A stretch of DNA of 64,000 bases from Vibrio toranzoniae (GCF_024347655.1 NZ_AP025515.1:1-64000), one strand, 5' to 3'; shown: positions 17,650 through 27,414, counted from the stretch's first letter. Numbers and translations: made by a program. The notes: generated by a model not told the origin, from the sequence alone.

Positions 17650-17997
17650 ATGTACACGGATATTTTCAAAACAATGACTGACCAAACTGAAAAGCAATTT
17701 GAACCGTATTTCAAGTTCAACAAGTTGGTTGCCAAGAACGTTCAAACAATGACGGAATTGCAAATGAATGCGATGCAGACATACACGGACATGGGTCTTG
17801 CACAAATGAAAGCCGTAAGCGAAATCAAAGATGTAAATAGCTTAACGGCTTTCAATAGCCAGCAACTAGCAGCGCTAACTCAACTGTCTCAGCAGATGAT
17901 GAGTGATAGCACTAAGCTTCAAACAGTGGCTAAAGAATTCAAAGAAGATGTTGAAACACTAACAACTGAAAACTTGAAAACAGTTACACCTGCATAA
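17650..17997 (+). CDS. phaP: Phasin (PHA granule-associated protein) PhaP
   Basis: Small amphipathic helical protein of 115 residues of the phasin_2 type, coating PHA granules. It begins MYTDIFKTMTDQ, has the phasin-like run FEPYFKFNKLVAKNVQTMTELQ and few aromatic or Cys residues. AGGAG 7 bases upstream gives a strong ribosome-binding site. Its place between phaA and phaC matches Vibrio pha operons. A hairpin directly after it may raise its transcript level relative to phaC. Confidence 0.88.
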   Translation: MYTDIFKTMTDQTEKQFEPYFKFNKLVAKNVQTMTELQMNAMQTYTDMGLAQMKAVSEIKDVNSLTAFNSQQLAALTQLSQQMMSDSTKLQTVAKEFKEDVETLTTENLKTVTPA

Positions 17998-18001
17998 ATT
18001 T

Positions 18002-18053
18002 AATCGCCATCGAGTTAGCGCAGTATTTACTGTGAGGCTCGGTGGCGATTTTC
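18002..18053 (+). terminator. Hairpin between phaP and phaC (attenuator or mRNA-stabilising)
   Basis: AATCGCCATCGAG (18002-18014) pairs with CTCGGTGGCGATT (18038-18050) with one G-U; the loop can fold further. Only a short T stretch follows (ATTTTCC), so termination is likely partial. It lies 4 bases after the phaP stop and ends about 20 bases before the phaC start. Confidence 0.6.
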
Positions 18054-18072
18054 CGATTATTGGAGTCATGTT

Positions 18073-19884
18073 ATGTTTCAACACTTCTTTTCGGACTACC
18101 TTGTTAAACTTCAACAAACGAACCAGCAATGGTGGGAAAGCTTTGAACAAAACAAGGAAGCCGCGCAATCTCCCCTCAATCAAGCGATGCAAGAATTGAA
18201 CTTTGATGATGCATCAAAAATCTTCGAGCAAGCCGCCAACCAACCCGCCGTTCTACTTCAGTTACAATCTCAATGGTGGGAACAGCAACTTAAGATCTGG
18301 CAGAATGCCGCGCTGATGGGCAACACCGAGAGTGTGATAGCCGAAGATCGTAGCGACAAGCGCTTTATTGATGAAGCGTGGAAAAACGACCCGTTCTACA
18401 GCTTTATCAAACAATCCTATTTGTTATTCAGTAAAAGCTATATCGACACCATCAACTCGATCGAAGGTATTGACGAAAAAACCAAAGAGCGAGTGGCGTT
18501 CTTTTCTCGTCAGGCAATCAATGCACTTTCTCCAAGCAACTTTATTGCGACTAACCCAGAGTTGATGAAACTGACGCTTGAGCGAAATGGTGAAAACCTT
18601 CTCGATGGGTTAGAGCAGTTACAAGCAGACGTTGAAGCAAGCGCCGATATACTCAAGATCCGCATGACCAACAACAACGCCTTCCGATTGGGTGTGGATG
18701 TTGCGAATACCGAAGGTGATGTTGTCTTTCAAAACGAGCTGTTTGAACTGATTCAGTACTATCCCAAAACACCTCAGGTGAACGCGACGCCTTTGTTGAT
18801 CGTTCCACCGTTCATCAATAAGTACTACATTCTTGACCTTCGTGAGAAGAACTCGATGGTGCGCTGGTTGCTTGAACAAGGGCACAGTGTGTTCATGATG
18901 TCTTGGCGTAACCCGGGTGAAGCGCAAAAAGACCTCGAATTCGGTGACTATGTCACGGAGGGCGTTGTTAAAGCGGTTACCGCGATTGAAGACATTACCG
19001 GTAAAGAGCAAATCAATGCCGTAGGTTACTGTATTGGTGGCACGGTGCTGGCCTCTACGGTGGCTTACTACGCTGCGAAGCGCATGAAAAAGCGCATTAA
19101 AACCGCCACTTTTTTTACTACTTTGTTGGATTTCTCTCAGCCGGGTGAGGTTGGCGCGTACATCAACGAAACGATCATTAACGCGATCGAGAAACAGAAC
19201 GACGCGAAAGGCTATATGGATGGTCGTTCACTGAGCGTGACGTTTAGTTTGCTTCGTGAAAACAGTCTGTACTGGAACTACTACATTGATAACTATCTCA
19301 AAGGCAGCAGCCCGATGGAGTTTGATCTATTGTATTGGAACAGTGATAGCACTAACGTAGCCGCTAAATGTCATAACTTCTTGCTGCGTGAGCTCTACCT
19401 TGAAAACAAACTGATTCAAGACAAAGGTGTGAAAGTGGGCGGTGTTTGGATTGATTTGAATAAGATCAAAATACCAAGCTACTTTATTTCAGCCAAAGAA
19501 GACCATATTGCTTTGTGGCAGGGGACTTATCGCGGCGCATTGAATACGGGTGGCAACAAAACCTTTGTGTTGGGTGAGTCTGGGCATATTGCTGGTATTG
19601 TTAACCATCCAGACAAGAAGAAATATGGCTATTGGGTGAATGACAGCCTAGACGACTCTGCTGACGAGTGGCTAGCGAATGCAAGCTATAGTGAAGGCTC
19701 ATGGTGGTCACATTGGGATCAGTGGTTACAAGGCTTTGAGGCTGACGAGAAAATTGAACCTTTTAATCAAGGATCTGAGCTTAACCCTGTGATTGGCAAA
19801 GCGCCAGGCAACTATGTAAAACAAGTGCTGCCGATTGTCGATAAAGAGCAGGTTGATACAGAGACCGCAGAGAAAGAAGCTTAG
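18073..19884 (+). CDS. phaC: Class I poly(3-hydroxyalkanoate) synthase PhaC
   Basis: Polymerises (R)-3-hydroxyacyl-CoA at the granule surface. The 603-residue length fits class I synthases. An N-terminal helical region (about 1-200) precedes the alpha/beta-hydrolase core; the lipase-like box GYCIGGT holds the nucleophile Cys320, and the triad is completed by Asp477 (AKEDHIALW) and His505 (GESGHIAGIVN). The tail is charged. Last gene of the pha operon, followed by a strong terminator. Confidence 0.94.
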   Translation: MFQHFFSDYLVKLQQTNQQWWESFEQNKEAAQSPLNQAMQELNFDDASKIFEQAANQPAVLLQLQSQWWEQQLKIWQNAALMGNTESVIAEDRSDKRFIDEAWKNDPFYSFIKQSYLLFSKSYIDTINSIEGIDEKTKERVAFFSRQAINALSPSNFIATNPELMKLTLERNGENLLDGLEQLQADVEASADILKIRMTNNNAFRLGVDVANTEGDVVFQNELFELIQYYPKTPQVNATPLLIVPPFINKYYILDLREKNSMVRWLLEQGHSVFMMSWRNPGEAQKDLEFGDYVTEGVVKAVTAIEDITGKEQINAVGYCIGGTVLASTVAYYAAKRMKKRIKTATFFTTLLDFSQPGEVGAYINETIINAIEKQNDAKGYMDGRSLSVTFSLLRENSLYWNYYIDNYLKGSSPMEFDLLYWNSDSTNVAAKCHNFLLRELYLENKLIQDKGVKVGGVWIDLNKIKIPSYFISAKEDHIALWQGTYRGALNTGGNKTFVLGESGHIAGIVNHPDKKKYGYWVNDSLDDSADEWLANASYSEGSWWSHWDQWLQGFEADEKIEPFNQGSELNPVIGKAPGNYVKQVLPIVDKEQVDTETAEKEA

Positions 19885-19930
19885 GGTGTTAAATCACTTT
19901 CAATAATAGAGATATACAACGTCAGATAAT

Positions 19931-19960
19931 AAAAAAGCCACTGATTTCAGTGGCTTTTTA
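19931..19960. terminator. Terminator after phaC, usable from both sides
   Basis: AAAAAGCCACTGA and TCAGTGGCTTTTT form a long stem flanked by A and T runs on the two strands, between phaC and the end of the nap operon. Confidence 0.85.
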
Positions 19961-19962
19961 GT

Positions 19963-19999
19963 GTCAACTTATCTCAAAACATAATTGACATAAGTTGAC
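19963..19999. repeat. Inverted repeat downstream of the nap operon
   Basis: GTCAACTTAT (19963-19972) and ATAAGTTGAC (19990-19999) are a perfect 10-base pair separated by 17 bases, with no T run. It lies between the phaC terminator and the last nap-region gene, and may be a 3' stabilising stem. Confidence 0.4.
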
Positions 20000-20012
20000 G
20001 CAATCTCGATTC

Positions 20013-20150
20013 TTAATCGATTTCTTTATCTTTACCCATAGATAAAATCCAAAGAGATACGGCTGCTACACCTGCGAAACCACCAAGAATGATCACTGGC
20101 ATCGCACTGTAACCCAGGATATGCCAAATTACGCTCTCTAAAGTACTCAT
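20013..20150 (-). CDS. 45-residue single-span membrane peptide at the end of the nap operon
   Basis: Begins MSTLESVIWHILGYSAMP and continues through VIILGGFAGVAAVSLWIL to a charged tail MGKDKEID. One membrane helix spans roughly residues 17-37. GGAG lies 7 bases before its ATG, which is 11 bases after the napC stop codon, so it is almost certainly co-transcribed with nap. I recall a family of short Vibrio proteins of this type (possibly TIGR02808) but its role is unknown; help in assembling or anchoring the NapBC electron chain is only a guess. Confidence 0.75.
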   Translation of the reverse strand: MSTLESVIWHILGYSAMPVIILGGFAGVAAVSLWILSMGKDKEID

Positions 20151-20161
20151 TCAATCGCTCC

Positions 20162-20743
20162 TTATTGCCAGCCTTCAACGCCATGCATGTCTGGTAGTTT
20201 ATGTGCAATACCTTTGTGACAGTCTACACATGTTTTTTCACCAGAAGCTAGCGCAGTCGAGTGTTGTTTCGCACTACGAGGGCTCTGCTCTGAGAAGTCC
20301 ATGTAATCGAACTGGTGACAGTTACGACACTCAAGTGAATCGTTCTTTTTCAATCGAGCCCATTCGCGTTCCGCTAGGTGAGCACGACGTGCTTTGAACT
20401 TTTCTTCGGTGTTGATGGTTTTTGCAATAAAGTGTGCGTATAGCTCTTTAGATGCTTGAACCTTACGAACAATCTTATCTGTCCACTCATGAGGCACGTG
20501 ACAGTCTGAACAGATTGCACGAACACCAGAACGGTTAGAGTAGTGAATGGTCTCTTGGATTTCAGCAACGATAGGTGCGTGACAGCCAGAACAGAACTCT
20601 TCCGTGTTGGTTGCCTCCATACCCGTGTTGAATGCACCCCAGAACAAAAGACCACCCGAGAAACCCAAGAACAAAACAACGCCTACGGCTGCTTTACTTG
20701 GTGTCGCGAGTCTTTTCCAAAACGCTTTAAGTAATTTTATCAT
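20162..20743 (-). CDS. napC: Tetrahaem quinol-oxidising cytochrome NapC
   Basis: Membrane-anchored NapC/NirT-family cytochrome of 193 residues that oxidises quinol and passes electrons to NapB-NapA. One N-terminal helix (about 20-40) is followed by a periplasmic domain with four c-type haem sites: CSGCH (51-55), CSDCH (78-82), CRNCH (139-143) and CVDCH (172-176). A basic start KLLKAFWKRLA keeps the N terminus inside. AGAGG precedes the ATG. Downstream of napB by 29 bases. Confidence 0.95.
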   Translation of the reverse strand: MIKLLKAFWKRLATPSKAAVGVVLFLGFSGGLLFWGAFNTGMEATNTEEFCSGCHAPIVAEIQETIHYSNRSGVRAICSDCHVPHEWTDKIVRKVQASKELYAHFIAKTINTEEKFKARRAHLAEREWARLKKNDSLECRNCHQFDYMDFSEQSPRSAKQHSTALASGEKTCVDCHKGIAHKLPDMHGVEGWQ

Positions 20744-20772
20744 ATATAGCCTCTCTTACAGTCCGGCTACGA

Positions 20773-21234
20773 TTAACGCAGTGAATCTACAGGTTTGAAC
20801 TCGTTCTCAACTAGTGGCTTAGCATTAGCTTGAGGTACGTGGCACTGTAGACAGAAGTAACGACGAGGTGATACGTCTGCAAGTACCGCATCTTCACGGT
20901 TCATGTAGTGAGTTACACTCACTTTAGTCGCACCCATTTCTTTTGCGTTTTTCCAGCTGTGGCAAGAAAGACACTTGTTAGCGTTAAGAGAAACTTCATA
21001 GCTACGAATAGTATGAGGCACTAGAGGTGGTTGGTATACGTAGTCACTCTCAAGTACTTGGTCACGAGGGAACTTTTTGAAGTCATCTGCTGCGCGAGTT
21101 GCTTCAAGTTCACTTGCACCACGTAGAGATTCTACGCCACCAATGCCGCCTGGGTTATCCAGCTCAGCTTCAGCTTGAACTGCACCAGCTAGCAAAAGAC
21201 CAGCTGATAGTAGGGCAGTAATCAGTTTTTTCAT
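20773..21234 (-). CDS. napB: Dihaem cytochrome NapB, small subunit of periplasmic nitrate reductase
   Basis: Periplasmic electron-transfer subunit of 153 residues with a signal peptide (about 1-22, cleavage after AEA or VQA). Two haem motifs, CLSCH (88-92) and CLQCH (128-132), and conserved distal histidines (VPHTI, VTHYMNRE) fit NapB. GGAG lies before the ATG. It takes electrons from NapC and reduces NapA. Confidence 0.95.
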   Translation of the reverse strand: MKKLITALLSAGLLLAGAVQAEAELDNPGGIGGVESLRGASELEATRAADDFKKFPRDQVLESDYVYQPPLVPHTIRSYEVSLNANKCLSCHSWKNAKEMGATKVSVTHYMNREDAVLADVSPRRYFCLQCHVPQANAKPLVENEFKPVDSLR

Positions 21235-21359
21235 GGTTAATTTCTCCGCCTAAAGGCTAATTCTTTGAGTGGACTACTTCTTTCAAAAAGTAACGAAAAA
21301 AGCAGTCGCAATATTAAATACGTCAGATCTACGAGCTAAGTGGTAAGAACATATTGTCC

Positions 21360-23849
21360 TTAAGCGACCTTAGTGATCTTAACTGGACACTTCTTGTAAT
21401 CCGTCTGTTTAGACAGAGGATCCGTTGCATCCAAGATCAACTTATTGATCAGAATTCTTGCATCAAAGAATGGTACGAATACCAAGCCTTGTGGTGGACG
21501 GTTACGGCCGCGAGTTTCAACACGAACGCGTACTTCACCACGTTTATTTTCGATAAGAACTTCATCACCACGACGAAGGCCACGAGCTTTAGCGTCAGCA
21601 GGGTGGATGTAACAAAGTGCATCCGGTACTGCTTTGTAAAGTTCTGGTACACGACGAGTCATAGTACCTGTATGCCAATGTTCAAGAACACGACCAGTAC
21701 ATAGCCACATGTCGTATTCATCGTTTGGTACTTCAGGTGGTGCTTCGTATGGTGCGTTGATGATCAGTGCTTTACCATCTGGCTTACCGTAGAAGTCCCA
21801 ATCAGAACCTTTCTTCGCGTATGGATCTGAACCTTCTTTAAAGCGCCATAGTGTTTCTTTACCGTCAACAACAGGCCAGCGTAGGCCACGAACTTGATGG
21901 TAGCGATCGTATGGTGCTAAATCGTGACCGTGGCCGCGACCAAAGGCTGCGTATTCTTCGAATAGACCTTTTTGAACGTAGAAACCTTGAGCTTGTGCAT
22001 CGTCGTTAAGCTCTTGAGCTTCAGACAGTGGGAATGCATCAACGTTGCCGTTTTTGTAAAGCACGTCGTACATCGTTTTACCACGATGCTCCGGTGCTTT
22101 AGCAAGAAGTTCTTCGCCCCAAACTTCTTCAACAGTGAAGCGTTTAGAGAATTCCATGATTTGCCATAGGTCAGACTTAGCTTCACCTACGGTTTTCACT
22201 TGTTGGTACCACGCTTGTGTACGACGTTCTGCGTTACCGTAAGCACCTTCTTTCTCAATCCACATTGCGGTAGGAAGGATAAGGTCAGCCGCTTGAGCCG
22301 TTGCTGTTGGGTACGGGTCTGAACATACAATGAAGTTGTCTGGGTTGCGGTAACCTGGCAGACGTTCAGTGTTGATGTTTGGACCCGCTTGCATGTTGTT
22401 GTTACACATTACCCAGTAAGCATTGATCTTGCCATCTTTAAGCATACGGTCTTGAACAACAGCGTGAGCACCTGGTTTAGGTGGAATAGTCCCTTCTGGA
22501 AGTTTCCAGATGTCTTCTGCGATCTTACGGTGTTTAGGGTTCGCAACCACCATATCTGCTGGTAGACGGTGAGAGAATGTACCAACTTCACGAGCAGTAC
22601 CACACGCAGATGGTTGGCCTGTTAGTGAGAACGGACTGTTACCTGGAGTAGAAATCTTACCCGTTAGAAGGTGGATGTTGTACACAAGGCTGTTCATCCA
22701 CACACCACGAGTATGTTGGTTCATGCCCATTGTCCATAGAGACATCACTTTGATGTTTGGATCTGCGTATTGCTTAGCCAGCTTGATAAGGTCATCTTGA
22801 GAGACACCTGACATTTCAGAGGCTTTCTCAACGGTGTATTCAGCAACAGAAGCTTTGTACTCTTCGAACGTAATTGCCGTCATTTTTCCCGAGTTAGGGT
22901 TCGCAGCGGCTTGCTGTAGTGGGTCGTCGTCACGAAGGCCATAACCGATGTCTGTCGTTGCTTGCTTGAAGTTCGTGTGCTTGTTCACGAAGTCCCAATT
23001 CACCGCATCGTTTTGAATGATGTAGTTAGCAATGAAGTTAGCAATTGCTAGATCTGATTGAGGTTCGAAGATGTAACCCGTGTCTGCAAGCTCGAAAGAA
23101 CGGTGGTAGTAAGTAGACAGTACGTTTACTTTAACGTGTGGGTGGCTTAGACGACGGTCGGTAATGCGAGTCCATAGTACAGGGTGCATTTCTGCCATGT
23201 TTGAACCCCACAGTACGAATGCGTCTGCGTGTTCAAAGTCATCGTAACAACCCATTGGCTCATCGATACCGAAAGTACGCATGAATGCGCCTACCGCTGA
23301 AGCCATACAGTGACGAGCGTTTGGATCGATGTTGTTTGAACGGAAACCCGCTTTCATCATCTTAACGGCTGCGTAGCCTTCCATCACGGTCCATTGGCCT
23401 GAACCGAACATACCAACACCTGTTGGACCGTTCTTCTTAAGAGAAGCTTTCCATTTCTCAGCCATTACGTCGAACGCTTTATCCCAAGATACGGGGGCGA
23501 AGTCACCATCTTTATGGAATTCACCATCTTTCATACGAAGAAGAGGTTGTTCTAGACGGTCTTTGCCGTACATGATTTTTGAAAGGAAGTAGCCTTTGAT
23601 ACAGTTAAGGCCTTTGTTTACTGGTGCTTCTGGGTCGCCTTGAGTCGCGACCACTTTGCCGTTTTGAGTACCCACTAGTACTGAACAGCCCGTACCACAA
23701 AAACGACAAGGCGCTTTATCCCACGTGATTTTTGTTTGATCAGAGCTAGCAATCAGGTTGGTTGCGGTTGCTGGTAGTGTTACACCTGCAACGGCTGCCG
23801 CTGATGCAGCTGCGTTTGCTTTCACAAACGCACGTCTTGTCATTTTCAT
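21360..23849 (-). CDS. napA: Periplasmic nitrate reductase catalytic subunit NapA
   Basis: Molybdenum bis-MGD enzyme of 829 residues reducing nitrate to nitrite. Twin-arginine signal TRRAFVK (4-10) with an Ala-rich h-region; the [4Fe-4S] cysteines are C48, C51, C55 and C83; the molybdenum ligand is Cys181 in [10 protein letters not shown]. The C-terminal MGD-binding region contains [16 protein letters not shown] and ends with the [11 protein letters not shown] type of tail. Its start overlaps the napD stop by four bases (ATGA), so translation is coupled. Confidence 0.97.
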   Translation of the reverse strand: MKMTRRAFVKANAAASAAAVAGVTLPATATNLIASSDQTKITWDKAPCRFCGTGCSVLVGTQNGKVVATQGDPEAPVNKGLNCIKGYFLSKIMYGKDRLEQPLLRMKDGEFHKDGDFAPVSWDKAFDVMAEKWKASLKKNGPTGVGMFGSGQWTVMEGYAAVKMMKAGFRSNNIDPNARHCMASAVGAFMRTFGIDEPMGCYDDFEHADAFVLWGSNMAEMHPVLWTRITDRRLSHPHVKVNVLSTYYHRSFELADTGYIFEPQSDLAIANFIANYIIQNDAVNWDFVNKHTNFKQATTDIGYGLRDDDPLQQAAANPNSGKMTAITFEEYKASVAEYTVEKASEMSGVSQDDLIKLAKQYADPNIKVMSLWTMGMNQHTRGVWMNSLVYNIHLLTGKISTPGNSPFSLTGQPSACGTAREVGTFSHRLPADMVVANPKHRKIAEDIWKLPEGTIPPKPGAHAVVQDRMLKDGKINAYWVMCNNNMQAGPNINTERLPGYRNPDNFIVCSDPYPTATAQAADLILPTAMWIEKEGAYGNAERRTQAWYQQVKTVGEAKSDLWQIMEFSKRFTVEEVWGEELLAKAPEHRGKTMYDVLYKNGNVDAFPLSEAQELNDDAQAQGFYVQKGLFEEYAAFGRGHGHDLAPYDRYHQVRGLRWPVVDGKETLWRFKEGSDPYAKKGSDWDFYGKPDGKALIINAPYEAPPEVPNDEYDMWLCTGRVLEHWHTGTMTRRVPELYKAVPDALCYIHPADAKARGLRRGDEVLIENKRGEVRVRVETRGRNRPPQGLVFVPFFDARILINKLILDATDPLSKQTDYKKCPVKITKVA

Positions 23850-24151
23850 ACTTCACCCTCAAGTTGAGAATTGTTGCTTCCAGTTTCTAAATCCGTTTCT
23901 TCTAGTCCAGTTTCGATTTGGTGATAAACCAAAGCTGTCCCTAAAACGTTCTTAATGTTGTTTATTGCTTCGATGGTGTCCGTTACAAAACCTTGGTTTT
24001 CGGTTTCTAGGACCACGATGATTTTGCCTTCAGGGCTATCTCCGTAGATTTCAGCGTTATCGAATTGCTCGATCTCTGCTTTGATCTCATTTAGATGCTC
24101 AGGGCTCACATGCACGACTAAACTTGATATATGCACTTCATTTAGTGCCAT
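23846..24151 (-). CDS. napD: NapA signal-peptide-binding chaperone NapD
   Basis: Cytoplasmic protein of 101 residues that binds the Tat signal of NapA and holds it until the cofactor is inserted. The ferredoxin-like fold is visible as two repeats ([20 protein letters not shown], and [12 protein letters not shown] with [15 protein letters not shown]). The acidic C-terminal tail is longer than usual. It lies between napF and napA and overlaps napA by four bases. Confidence 0.93.
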   Translation of the reverse strand: MALNEVHISSLVVHVSPEHLNEIKAEIEQFDNAEIYGDSPEGKIIVVLETENQGFVTDTIEAINNIKNVLGTALVYHQIETGLEETDLETGSNNSQLEGEV

Positions 24152-24173
24152 AAATTGCTCTCGTTATTTTTAT

Positions 24174-24653
24174 TTATGCATTACTCACAAGAATAGCTGA
24201 GGTTGGGCAAACTGCTACGCAGGCCCCACAACCGCTACACTCATTTAACTTGATCTTTGGTAGAGCAACACTGCCGGCTCTAAGTTGAAATTGAATAGCC
24301 ATGGGTTCACACATGTCACCACAGCTTCGACATTCAACATTTTGTTGCGCTAAACACTGATCGGAGATCTGTGCTTTTGCTTGCCAAGGCTTTTCATGCT
24401 TTGGCTTAAAAATGGGTTCAGGACAAATGTCTGCACACTGATAACAGAAGGTGCATTCATCGATAGAAAAGTCGACAGTAGGGAATCCACCATCGCCCAC
24501 AATGATTATCTTAGTTTCACAGCTCTCGATACATTTACCACAGCGAGTGCAGTCATCTGCAAAGCTTTCTAGGTTATTAATCCAAGGCAAACGAATCTGA
24601 CTTGAGTCAACCTTTCGTCTAGAGAATAGACGTCGTTTTGATAGATCTACCAC
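24174..24653 (-). CDS. napF: Ferredoxin-type protein NapF
   Basis: Cytoplasmic iron-sulfur protein of 159 residues thought to act in NapA maturation. Cys clusters are seen in order: CTRCGKCIESC, CTFCYQCADICPEP, CRSCGDMC and CSGCGACVAVCP. It probably starts at a GTG (24653) with AGG about 8 bases upstream. First gene of napFDABC, divergent from narQ, with candidate NarP and FNR sites in the 253-base region between. Confidence 0.93.
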   Translation of the reverse strand: MVDLSKRRLFSRRKVDSSQIRLPWINNLESFADDCTRCGKCIESCETKIIIVGDGGFPTVDFSIDECTFCYQCADICPEPIFKPKHEKPWQAKAQISDQCLAQQNVECRSCGDMCEPMAIQFQLRAGSVALPKIKLNECSGCGACVAVCPTSAILVSNA

Positions 24654-24733
24654 TAAATACCTATAGATGTTGCTAATATGTTGTAACTGTAGGTCATTGT
24701 TTCATTAATATCTTGTCATTAATCCTCACAAGT

Positions 24734-24739
24734 AGTGTA
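24734..24739 (-). promoter_or_regulatory. Candidate -10 element of the nap promoter
   Basis: The minus strand reads TACACT. A start site about 7 bases on would put the NarP site near -42 and the FNR site near -71. Inferred from spacing only. Confidence 0.35.
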
Positions 24740-24761
24740 GTTTTAGAAACAATTGTATAAA

Positions 24762-24777
24762 TACCCCCTAAGGGCTA
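24762..24777. promoter_or_regulatory. NarP/NarL 7-2-7 site upstream of nap
   Basis: TACCCCC-TA-AGGGCTA is a two-heptamer inverted site close to the TACYYMT consensus, in the nap/narQ divergent region. It would be the main NarP site for nap activation. Confidence 0.6.
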
Positions 24778-24791
24778 ATTGGGGGGATATA

Positions 24792-24805
24792 TTGTCTTAG
24801 ATCAA
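24792..24805. promoter_or_regulatory. FNR site in the nap/narQ divergent region
   Basis: TTGTC-TTAG-ATCAA matches the FNR consensus TTGAT-N4-ATCAA at eight of ten positions. Its centre is 29 bases from the NarP site centre, on the distal side from napF, the same order as the E. coli napF promoter. Confidence 0.55.
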
Positions 24806-24906
24806 TAAATTACGAAGCGAGTGATCACATATTGAATGGAGCTATGATATTTGATGTGTGACAATATCATTTCGCTAGCTAGTTATTTATAAATAGGAAG
24901 ACTCTT

Positions 24907-26638
24907 TTGCTTATAAAACCGGTTTCATCTGTCACTAGTACAATAGCGAAATCATTGCTATTTATACTGCTGTTGTCGGTTGCGACTACTGGCTTTGCCA
25001 TCTTTACTTTGGCTTCAAGTTTGAATGATGCGGAGGCGGTTAACGTCGCTGGTTCAATGCGTATGCAGAGCTACCGCTTAGCCCATGATATTCAAATAGA
25101 ATCAGTTGATTATGATTCTCATATTCACGAGTTTGAGCGATCGCTTTACTCTCCATCTATGACCAAGTTGGTCAGTTGGAATGTTCCTACGGACATCACA
25201 GAAGATTATTACTTGATCATTGGGCGTTGGCATGAATTGAAGCGTGTTTTGAATAGCGAAGATCGTAAGCACTATTTAGTGTTAGTCGAAAACTTCGTGA
25301 ACGAGATAGACCATTTTGTTTTCAAGCTTCAACAGTTCTCAGAGAATAAGCTGATAAAATTAGCGTGGGCTGGTGGCGTAGGGCTAGGTGGTATTCTCGT
25401 CATATCTCTTTTTGTTGTTCACTTCGTACGTAAACAAGTTGTTAAACCTCTCCATGCGTTAGTTGGAGCAAGTCAGCGAATAAAGAACAGTGACTTTGAG
25501 GTTCAGTTGGAAGTGACGAACAGCAATGAACTCGGTATTTTGACCAAAACGTTCAACTCAATGGCCAAAGATTTGGGGGGTGCTTTATCGAAATCTTGAA
25601 GATGTCGTTGATGCCAAAACAGTTGAACTGCAAAATGCCAATCAATCATTGCAGGCGCTCTATTATTCCTCACAAGAACTCACAGTGACGCGTATTGCCC
25701 CAGAAAACTTTAGAGCGATCTTACAACACTTAGCTAGCCTTGAAGGAATCGAATCATTAAGGTTAGAAATTGTTGATAATTCAGGCCGGTCACTGATTCT
25801 GGATGAAGGTTACGACTCAAATTGTAACTATGAAAAATTTGAGATGAAGTTGGATGATAACGAACTGATTTTGGGTTATTTATATTGTGCATATCATCAT
25901 GGGCACTCAACAAAAACTTTGATTGAAAGCTTTATTCAATTGCTATCGCGAGCGATCTATTATAATCGTGCTCAAAAGAAAGCTGAGCAGCTTATCATTA
26001 TGGAAGAGCGTGCAACGATAGCGCGTGAACTACACGATTCATTGGCCCAATCTCTTTCATATTTGAAGATTCAAGTCACTTTGTTAAAGCGTGTTGTTAG
26101 CAAATTACCTGAACATAAACACAGAGAGCAGTCAGAACAGATAGCCTCTGAGATAGGGGTTGGTTTAGCTAATGCCTATACTCAACTTCGGGAGCTGCTC
26201 ACTACATTTAGGTTATCTATCAAAGAAGGTAGCTTTGGAGATGCTTTGGGTACGATGCTCGAACAACTCAATGAGCGTACCGATGCGAAGATTAATTTAA
26301 CCAATAATCTTTCATCTATTGAACTTGATGCTCATAGTCAAGTTCACCTGCTTCAATTGATTCGTGAGGCAACAATAAACGCCATAAAACACGCCAATGC
26401 AGGCTTAATAGATGTATGCTGCATAAATGAAAATGGTGAAGTATTAGTTGTGATTAAGGATAATGGAGATGGCTTTGATCCCAGTAGTTCTAAAATGAAC
26501 CACTATGGAATGAGCATCATGCAGGAGCGAGCGGCAAGACTGAATGGCGACTTAACGGTTGAAGCAGCAAAGGGTGAAGGCTGTACAGTCATATTAAAAT
26601 ATAAAATTTTGAAGGAAGTTCAAGTTGACGATTTGTAA
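24907..26638 (+). pseudogene. narQ: Nitrate/nitrite sensor kinase NarQ, frameshifted
   Basis: Membrane histidine kinase split by a shift at a G6 run (25575-25580). The 5' frame (24907-25599, TTG start after AGGA) has two membrane helices flanking a periplasmic sensor with the P-box NVAGSMRMQSYRL and a HAMP region ending NSMAKDLGG, then runs to a stop 19 bases after the G run. The 3' frame (25580-26638) carries on with LYRNLEDVVDAKT, the HisKA_3 box ERATIARELHDSLAQS with the phospho-accepting His, and the ATPase motifs NAIKHA, DNGDGF and HYGMSIMQERA. Removing one G joins them into a normal NarQ of about 576 residues. It may be a real mutation, slippage, or a sequencing error. Confidence 0.85.
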
Positions 26639-27257
26639 AGTAATACTGGTTGATGATCATCCATTGATGCGCAGAGGTATAAGCCAATTACTGAGCTTTG
26701 AAGATGAATTCGAAGTGATTGCGGAAGCAAGCAATGGCACTGAAGCGATCGCTCTTGCTCATGAAGAAGAACCTGATTTGATCCTGTTGGATCTCAATAT
26801 GAAGGGGATGTCAGGGCTCGATACTTTAAAAGCGCTTCGTACTGATGGGTCGAGCGCTAACATTGTTATTTTAACTGTCTCGGATAGTCCTGCAGATATT
26901 GAAGCTATAGTAAAAGCAGGTGCTGACGGTTACTTGTTGAAAGACACTGAACCTGATGAATTGATTGAGTTACTTAAGCAAGCGCATAGTGGCGACAAGG
27001 CCTACAGCGATGTTGTTGCTCGCTATTTGAGTGATACCGTCAGTCGTAAAGATATCTTCGATCAGCTGACTGAACGTGAAATGCAGATCCTTCAAGAAGT
27101 CGCAAAAGGTTATCGTAATAAGCAGATCGCTGATCATTTGTTCATTTCTGAATCGACGGTTAAGGTACATATGAAGAGCCTACTGAAAAAGCTACAGGTG
27201 CCTTCACGTACCGCCGCAACCGTTCTTTACCTAGAACGTTACGGAGAAATGAAGTAG
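26625..27257 (+). CDS. narP: Response regulator NarP
   Basis: NarL/FixJ-type regulator of 210 residues. Receiver domain with the acidic pair near residue 10, the phospho-acceptor Asp in LILLDLNMKG and the conserved Lys in GYLLKDTEP; C-terminal LuxR-type helix-turn-helix LTEREMQILQEVAKGYRNKQ, then ISESTVKVHMKSLLKKL. TTG start with AAGGAAG before it, overlapping the narQ stop by 14 bases. It should receive phosphate from NarQ and bind heptamer pairs such as those near nap and nirB; if narQ is truly broken its signal would be lost or supplied elsewhere. Confidence 0.92.
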   Translation: MTICKVILVDDHPLMRRGISQLLSFEDEFEVIAEASNGTEAIALAHEEEPDLILLDLNMKGMSGLDTLKALRTDGSSANIVILTVSDSPADIEAIVKAGADGYLLKDTEPDELIELLKQAHSGDKAYSDVVARYLSDTVSRKDIFDQLTEREMQILQEVAKGYRNKQIADHLFISESTVKVHMKSLLKKLQVPSRTAATVLYLERYGEMK

Positions 27258-27376
27258 GGCTTATTCCTTTGAAATTAAACTATTTTAAGCCGTACTGCTT
27301 AGTTTCGATGCCTAATTTACATGTGATCGCTTTTGTTGAAATCAGAACGCGAAGCTAAATAGATAAAAAGAGACAC

Positions 27377-27414
27377 AAAAAAGCACTGACCTTATTAAGC
27401 TCAGTGCCTTTTTA
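27377..27414. terminator. Shared terminator between narP and dcuC
   Basis: GCACTGA (27383-27389) pairs with TCAGTGC (27401-27407), extended by an A run on the left and a T run on the right, so it works for both converging genes. Confidence 0.8.

Noticed and set aside
21354..21704. Plus-strand frame opposite the end of napA
   Set aside because: It is antisense to the well-conserved C terminus of NapA and has no family features.
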